This document shows positions 58,917 through 64,000 of a DNA stretch of 64,000 nt, piece after piece; position 1 is the first letter of the stretch; every line of letters begins with the position of its first letter. The stretch comes from Microbispora sp. H11081 (GTDB taxonomy: Bacteria > Actinomycetota > Actinomycetes > Streptosporangiales > Streptosporangiaceae). The translations under genes and the position numbers were made by a program. The stretch lies in assembly GCF_012999535.1 (NCBI RefSeq), contig NZ_JABBWV010000001.1, forward strand, positions 124,001-188,000, read 5' to 3'. The notes below the pieces were generated by a model. It was not told where the DNA came from. It made no database searches and was given only the letters and a program-made list of their open reading frames with translations.

Positions 58917-61900
58917 GCACCACCAGGATCGCCATCGTCGGCATGGCCTGCCGATATCCCGACGCCGCCTCTCCGCGGGAGCTGTGGGAGAACGCGCTGG
59001 CCGGCCGGCGCGCCTTCCGCAGGCTCCCGGACGAGCGGATGCGCCTGGAGGACTACTGGGACCCCGACCCGTCGGTGCCCGACCGGTTCTACGCCCGCAC
59101 CGCCGCCGTCATCGAGGGCTACGAGTTCGACAGGGTCGGCTACCGGATCGCCGGCAGCACGTACCGCTCGACCGACCTGACGCACTGGCTCGCCCTCGAC
59201 ATGGCGGGCCGTGCGCTGGCCGACGCCGGCTTCCCCGAGGGGGAGGGCCTGCCGCGTGAGCGCACAGGAGTCGTCGTCGGCAACACGCTGACCGGCGAGT
59301 TCACCCGCGCCAACGTCCTGCGCCTGCGCTGGCCGTACGTCCGCCGCACGGTCGCGGCGACGCTGAAGGACCAGGGCTGGGACGACGAGCGGATGGCCGC
59401 CTTCCTCGCGGACCTGGAGGCCACCTACAAGAGCCCGTTCCCCGAGGTCGACGAGGACACCCTCGCGGGCGGCCTGTCGAACACCATCGCGGGGCGCATC
59501 TGCAACCACTTCGACCTCAACGGCGGCGGCTACACCGTGGACGGCGCCTGCTCCTCCTCGCTGCTGTCGGTGACGACGGCGTGCAAGGCGCTGCTCGACG
59601 GCGACCTGGACGTCGCCGTCGCCGGCGGGGTCGACCTGTCCATCGACCCCTTCGAGATCATCGGTTTCGCCAAGACCGGCGCGCTGGCCAAGGGCGAGAT
59701 GCGCCTGTACGACAAGCACTCCAACGGCTTCTGGCCGGGCGAGGGCTGCGGGATGGTCGTGCTGATGCGCGAGGCCGACGCCGTCGAGGCCGGTCGCCGG
59801 ATCTACGCCGTCGTCGCCGGATGGGGTGTCTCCTCCGACGGCAAGGGCGGCATGACCAGGCCCGAGGTGAGCGGTTACCGGCTCGCGCTGAGCCGGGCGT
59901 ACGAACGGGCCGGGTTCGGCATCGAGACGGTCGGCCTGTTCGAGGGCCACGGCACCGGCACCGCGGTGGGCGACGCCACGGAGCTCACCGCGCTGTCGGA
60001 GGCCAGGGCCGACGCGTCCCCGGCGGCGGCGCCCGCCGCCGTCACCTCGATCAAGGGGATGATCGGGCACGCCAAGGCCGCGGCGGGGGTGGCAGGGCTG
60101 ATCAAGGCCGCGATGGCGGTCCACGAGCAGGTCCTGCCGCCCGCGATCGGCTGCGTCGAGCCCCACCAGATCCTCGCGCGGGAGGACGCCCCGCTGCGCG
60201 CGCTGCGCAAGGCGGAGCCCTGGCCGGAGGACGTCCCGGTCAGGGCCGGCGTCACGGCCATGGGCTTCGGCGGCATCAACACCCACGTCGTGCTGGAGCA
60301 GAGCGGGCCGCGGCGGCGGGTGCTGCCCGCCCGCACCAGGAGCCTGGCCTCCTCGCTGCAGGACGCCGAACTGCTGCTGGCCGACGCCGCGTCGCCGCAG
60401 GCGCTGCGGGAGCGGGTCGCCACGCTGGCCGACTTCGTGACCAGGCTGTCGTACGCGCAGCTCGCCGACCTGGCGGTCACGCTGCAGCGCGAGCTGCGCG
60501 GGCTGCCGTACCGGGCGGCCGTGGTGGTCTCCTCGCCCGAGGACGCCGAGCGGCAGCTGCGGCGGGTGCTCACCGCCCTCGACGGCGGCGAGACCAGCCT
60601 GTTCGCGTCCGACGGCAGGGCCTTCCTCGGCCACGCCGACGGCCCCAGCAGGATCGGCTTCCTGTTCCCCGGCCAGGGCTCCGGCCGCGGCACCAGCGGC
60701 GGGGCGCTGCGCCGCCGCTTCGCCGAGGTCGAGGAGATCTACGCCAGGGCGGCGCTGCCGGCCTCCGGGGACATGGTGGCCACCGCGGTCGCCCAGCCGC
60801 GCATCGTCACCGGCTCGATGGCGGGACTGCGCGCGCTGTCCCTCCTCGGCCTGGAGGCGGACGTCGCGGTCGGCCACAGCCTCGGCGAGCTGTCGGCGCT
60901 GCAGTGGGCCGGCGCCATGGACGAGGACGCGCTGCTCGGCCTGGCCGCCGCCCGCGGCCGGGCCATGACAGAGCACAGCTCCTCGGGCACCATGGCGGGC
61001 ATCCGGGCGACCCCGCAGACGGTCGCCGACCTCATCGCCGGGCTGCCGGTGGTGATCGCCGGATACAACGGCCCGAACCAGACCGTCGTCGCCGGTCCGG
61101 CCGACGCGGTGGAGGAGGCGGGGCGCAGGGCCTCGGACGCGGGCCTGAACTGGACCCCGCTCGCCGTGTCCCACGCCTTCCACTCGCCGCTGGTGGCTCC
61201 CGCGGCCGAGGCGTTCGGCGCGTACCTGGCCGGGCAGGAGTTCGACCGGGTCGGGCGGCGGATCGTCTCCACCGTGACCGGCGAGGAGCTGCCCGCGAAC
61301 GCGGACCTGCGCGATCTGCTGAGGCGGCAGATCACCGAGCCGGTGCGCTTCACCCAGGCGGTCGAGCGGGCGGCCAAGGACGTCGCCCTGTTCGTCGAGG
61401 TGGGTCCCGGCCGGGTCCTCGCGGGTCTGGCCGCGGCGGCGACGGACGTGCCCGCGGTCGCGCTCGACACCGACGACGAGTCGCTGGCCGGGCTGCTGCG
61501 GGTGGCCGGCGCCGCCTACGTGACCGGCGTCCCCGTCCTCCTGGAGGACCTGTTCCACGGCCGGCTGGTCCGGCCCCTGGAGGTGGGCGCGGAGTTCCGC
61601 TTCTTCGCCAGCCCGGCGGAGGCCGCTCCCCGGGTCGCGATCCCGAAGGCGCGGTCGCGCGCGGCCGAGCAGGCCGCGCCGCCCGCGGGGACGGCGGCCT
61701 CCTCGGCCGCGGCGGACGCCGTGGCCGACGCCGGGTCGAGCATCGAGCTGCTGCGACGCCTCGCCGCCGAGCGGGCGGAGCTGCCGCTGGAGATGGTGAG
61801 CGAGGACAGCAGGCCGCTCGACGAGCTGCACCTCAGCTCGGTCACCGTCATGCACATCATCGACCAGGCCGTCCAGCGCCTCGGGGTGCCGGCGGCCCAG

Positions 61901-64000
61901 GCCCCGACCAACCTCGCCACCGCGAGCCTGCGCGAGCTGGCCGAGGCGCTCGACCGGCTCACCCGGGAGCCGCAGGGGCAGGCCGCCGCCCCGGCCGTGG
62001 CGGCCGGCGCCGCCGACTGGGCCAGGGCGTTCGCGGTCGACCTCGACGAGGTGCCGCTCCCGGCGCGGACCGGCCCCGGCGAAAGCGGCAGTTGGCGGCT
62101 GTACACCGCGGGGACCTCCGCGATCGCCGAGCCGCTGCGCCGGGCGCTCGACAAGGGGAACGTCGGCTCCGGGGTGCTGGTGTGCCTGCCCCCGGACTGC
62201 GCGGAGGAGCACCTGGAGCAGGCGCTGCTGGGCGCCAAGGCCGCGCTGGCCGGCCCGCCCGGCACCCGGTTCGTCCTGGTCCAGCATGGCCGGGGCGCGG
62301 CCGGGCTGGCCAAGACGCTGCACCTGGAGGCGCCGCACCTGACCACCACCGTCGTGCACACCCCCGCGGTGCCGCAGGCGGTCGACCGCGTGGTGGCCGA
62401 GGTGGCGGCGACCAACGGCTTCGCCGAGGTGTACTACGACGCCGACGGCGTGCGCCGGGTGCCGACGCTGCGCGCCCTTCCGGTACGGCCGGCCGCCCAG
62501 GCGCAGCCGCTCGGCCCGGAGGACGTCCTGCTGGTGACCGGCGGCGGCAAGGGCATCACCGCCGAGTGCGCCCTGGCCGTGGCCGAGGACACCGGCGCGA
62601 AGCTGGCCGTGCTCGGCCGCTCCGACCCCGCGGGCGACGCGGAGCTCTCCGCCACCCTGCGGCGGATGGCCGAGGCCGGGGTGACCGTGCGGTACGCCAG
62701 GGCGGACGTGACCGACCTCGGTCAGGTGCGCCGTGGGATCGCCGAGCTGGAGGCGGAGCTGGGGCAGGTCACGGCCGTCCTGCACGGCGCGGGCCGCAAC
62801 GAGCCCGTGGGCCTCGCCGGTCTCGACGCCGACGCCTTCAGGCGGACGTTCGCCCCCAAGGTCGGCGGGCTGCGCAACGTGCTCGACGTGGTGGACGCCG
62901 GCAGGCTGCGCCTGCTGGTCACCTTCGGCAGCATCATCGGCCGGGCCGGCCTGCACGGCGAGGCGCACTACGCCACCGCCAACGAGTGGCTGGCCGACCT
63001 GACCGCCGAGGTCGCGGACAAGCACCCCGGCTGCCGCGCCATCTGCATGGAGTGGTCGGTCTGGTCGGACGTCGGCATGGGCGAGCGCCTGTCGGTGGTC
63101 GAGGGGCTGACCCGCAAGGGCATCGTCCCGATCACCCCCGCGCAGGGGGTGGAGATCATGCGGAGGCTGGTCGCCGACCCCGCCTCGCCCGTCGTCGCCG
63201 TGATCAGCGGGCGTACGGAGGGGATCGGCACGGTCCGCAGGGACGAGCCGCCGCTGCCCCTGCTGCGCTTCGTCGACCGGCCGCTGGTCCGCTACCACGG
63301 CGTGGAGCTCGTCACCGAGGTCGAGGTCAACTCGGGCACCGACCTCTACCTCGCCGACCACCTCCTCGACGGCAACCTCCTGTTCCCGGCCGTCTTCGGG
63401 ATGGAGGCCATGGCCCAGGTCGCGTACGCGGCCACCGGGCGGGCGGAGACGCCGGCGATCGAGGACGCGCGGTTCCTGCGGCCGATCGTGGTGCCGCCGT
63501 CCGGCAGCACGACGCTGCGGATCGCCGCGACGGTCACCGGCGACGACATCGTCGAGGCGGCGATCCGAAGCTCGGACACCGGCTTCGAGGTGGACCACTT
63601 CCGCGCGACGCTGCGCTACACCGGCGAGCCCGTGGCGGACGGGCCGCCCGGCCAGGTCGCCGAGGGGCTGCCCCCGGTGACGCTGGACCCGGCGCGGGAG
63701 ATGTACGGTGACGTGCTGTTCCAGGGCGGCCGGTTCCACCGGCTGCGCCGTTACCACCGAGCCGCAGCCCGGCACGTGGACGCGGACGTCGCGGCGGTGG
63801 CCGACGGCGACTGGTTCGCCCGCTACCTGCCGGACACCCTGCTCCTCGGCGACCCGGGCACGCGGGACGCGCTGATGCACGGCAACCAGGTCTGCGTGCC
63901 GGACGCCACGCTGCTTCCCGTGGGGATCGAGCGGGTGCGTCCGGGCGGCCCCGCCCTCGTGGAGGCCGGCGCGCTGCGGTACTGCGCGACGGAGCGGGAG
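58913..64000 (+). CDS. pksE: Enediyne polyketide synthase PksE, 5' part
   Basis: The first 1,696 residues of an iterative enediyne PKS; the rest lies beyond the right edge. Domains in order: ketosynthase (1 to about 460; C213 in DGACSSSLL, EGHGTGT and MIGHAKAAAG), acyltransferase (about 570-880; S656 in GHSLGE, SHAFHSP), carrier domain (about 940-1020; ELHLSSVTV with S975/S976), ketoreductase (about 1200-1440; LVTGGGKGITAE) and dehydratase (from about 1450; H1483 in LADHLLDGNLLFP). The C-terminal phosphopantetheinyl transferase domain typical of PksE should follow. Compact carrier domain placement between AT and KR matches the nine-membered class. It makes the linear polyene that becomes the core. 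Confidence 0.97.
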   Translation, partial: MSTTRIAIVGMACRYPDAASPRELWENALAGRRAFRRLPDERMRLEDYWDPDPSVPDRFYARTAAVIEGYEFDRVGYRIAGSTYRSTDLTHWLALDMAGRALADAGFPEGEGLPRERTGVVVGNTLTGEFTRANVLRLRWPYVRRTVAATLKDQGWDDERMAAFLADLEATYKSPFPEVDEDTLAGGLSNTIAGRICNHFDLNGGGYTVDGACSSSLLSVTTACKALLDGDLDVAVAGGVDLSIDPFEIIGFAKTGALAKGEMRLYDKHSNGFWPGEGCGMVVLMREADAVEAGRRIYAVVAGWGVSSDGKGGMTRPEVSGYRLALSRAYERAGFGIETVGLFEGHGTGTAVGDATELTALSEARADASPAAAPAAVTSIKGMIGHAKAAAGVAGLIKAAMAVHEQVLPPAIGCVEPHQILAREDAPLRALRKAEPWPEDVPVRAGVTAMGFGGINTHVVLEQSGPRRRVLPARTRSLASSLQDAELLLADAASPQALRERVATLADFVTRLSYAQLADLAVTLQRELRGLPYRAAVVVSSPEDAERQLRRVLTALDGGETSLFASDGRAFLGHADGPSRIGFLFPGQGSGRGTSGGALRRRFAEVEEIYARAALPASGDMVATAVAQPRIVTGSMAGLRALSLLGLEADVAVGHSLGELSALQWAGAMDEDALLGLAAARGRAMTEHSSSGTMAGIRATPQTVADLIAGLPVVIAGYNGPNQTVVAGPADAVEEAGRRASDAGLNWTPLAVSHAFHSPLVAPAAEAFGAYLAGQEFDRVGRRIVSTVTGEELPANADLRDLLRRQITEPVRFTQAVERAAKDVALFVEVGPGRVLAGLAAAATDVPAVALDTDDESLAGLLRVAGAAYVTGVPVLLEDLFHGRLVRPLEVGAEFRFFASPAEAAPRVAIPKARSRAAEQAAPPAGTAASSAAADAVADAGSSIELLRRLAAERAELPLEMVSEDSRPLDELHLSSVTVMHIIDQAVQRLGVPAAQAPTNLATASLRELAEALDRLTREPQGQAAAPAVAAGAADWARAFAVDLDEVPLPARTGPGESGSWRLYTAGTSAIAEPLRRALDKGNVGSGVLVCLPPDCAEEHLEQALLGAKAALAGPPGTRFVLVQHGRGAAGLAKTLHLEAPHLTTTVVHTPAVPQAVDRVVAEVAATNGFAEVYYDADGVRRVPTLRALPVRPAAQAQPLGPEDVLLVTGGGKGITAECALAVAEDTGAKLAVLGRSDPAGDAELSATLRRMAEAGVTVRYARADVTDLGQVRRGIAELEAELGQVTAVLHGAGRNEPVGLAGLDADAFRRTFAPKVGGLRNVLDVVDAGRLRLLVTFGSIIGRAGLHGEAHYATANEWLADLTAEVADKHPGCRAICMEWSVWSDVGMGERLSVVEGLTRKGIVPITPAQGVEIMRRLVADPASPVVAVISGRTEGIGTVRRDEPPLPLLRFVDRPLVRYHGVELVTEVEVNSGTDLYLADHLLDGNLLFPAVFGMEAMAQVAYAATGRAETPAIEDARFLRPIVVPPSGSTTLRIAATVTGDDIVEAAIRSSDTGFEVDHFRATLRYTGEPVADGPPGQVAEGLPPVTLDPAREMYGDVLFQGGRFHRLRRYHRAAARHVDADVAAVADGDWFARYLPDTLLLGDPGTRDALMHGNQVCVPDATLLPVGIERVRPGGPALVEAGALRYCATERE

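Noticed and set aside
58619-63880. Very long open frame on the minus strand opposite pksE, and a similar one at 28908-30938 opposite the exporter gene
   Set aside because: Both are low-complexity Arg/Gly/Val-rich shadows created by third-position GC bias; the opposite strands hold clear, motif-bearing genes.
1-64000. CRISPR arrays, insertion sequences, transposases, rRNA or complete tRNA genes
   Set aside because: None seen. The repeats present are short, irregular and lie 3' of genes.

Overview
The window is very GC-rich DNA with actinomycete-style gene structure: GTG and ATG starts, purine-rich ribosome sites, ATGA/GTGA overlaps and long-stem GC terminators. Its whole length is one biosynthetic gene cluster for a nine-membered, protein-bound (chromoprotein) enediyne, and both ends are cut. 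The diagnostic parts are the enediyne PKS cassette at the right end (two DUF1702 proteins, UnbV, UnbU and the first 1,696 residues of PksE) and a secreted neocarzinostatin-family apoprotein at 28.3-28.9 kb. I cannot name the species or genus from sequence alone.

Layout. 0-8.2 kb: an HpaB-type hydroxylase (cut at the left edge) and an acyl-CoA-dehydrogenase-like hydroxylase face an operon for sugar N-methylation, amination and C-methylation, followed by a membrane acyltransferase and a P450. 8.5-16.1 kb, leftward: NDP-sugar decarboxylase-like SDR, RibD-like reductase, second membrane acyltransferase, FAD monooxygenase, SgcF-like epoxide hydrolase, serine hydrolase. 16.3-20.0 kb, rightward: two PaaK/F390-synthetase-like ligases flanking a small protein and an SgcG-like iron-sulfur flavoprotein. 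20.2-24.8 kb: DUF1801 protein, FAD-linked oxidase and two methyltransferases. 25-28 kb: solute-binding-like protein and glycosyltransferase. 28.3-32.3 kb: apoprotein, DHA2 exporter, free-standing condensation enzyme. 32.4-38.1 kb: nucleotide-sugar dehydrogenase, facing a 3-dehydratase, adenylation enzyme and nucleotidyltransferase. 38.3-44 kb: SgcJ-like protein, ADIC synthase, prephenate dehydrogenase, third flavin hydroxylase, carrier protein. 44.1-53.3 kb: SARP regulator, small secreted peptide, transthyretin-like protein, isopropylmalate synthase, LuxR-type regulator. 53.4-64 kb: carboxylase epsilon-like protein and the enediyne core genes.

How the parts fit. PksE with its accessory proteins makes the polyene that becomes the core. 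The epoxide hydrolase and an oxygenase shape the core. The ADIC synthase, iron-sulfur flavoprotein and CoA-ligase-like enzymes match the C-1027 route from chorismate to a benzoxazolinate-type acid. The adenylation enzyme, carrier protein, HpaB hydroxylase and condensation enzyme match the C-1027 route for loading, hydroxylating and esterifying a beta-tyrosine-type unit. The nucleotidyltransferase, sugar dehydrogenase, decarboxylase, aminotransferase, C- and N-methyltransferases, 3-dehydratase and glycosyltransferase suggest an amino-pentose like those of maduropeptin or calicheamicin, but carrying a deoxygenation step. The apoprotein and exporter give sequestration and export. This combination matches no characterised cluster that I can recall.

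The strongest unexplained structure is regulatory. A 16-bp element, consensus GCAYNNNGGGAGATGC, occurs 13 times, nearly always between genes. Each copy lies 19-20 nt before a GA(C/T)GAT-like -10 hexamer and points at a tailoring, sugar or transport operon; none precedes the core genes. A second element, five GAT-headed units at an exact 11-bp pitch, precedes the transthyretin/leuA/LuxR operon with SARP-like geometry, and a related pair lies in front of the SARP gene itself.
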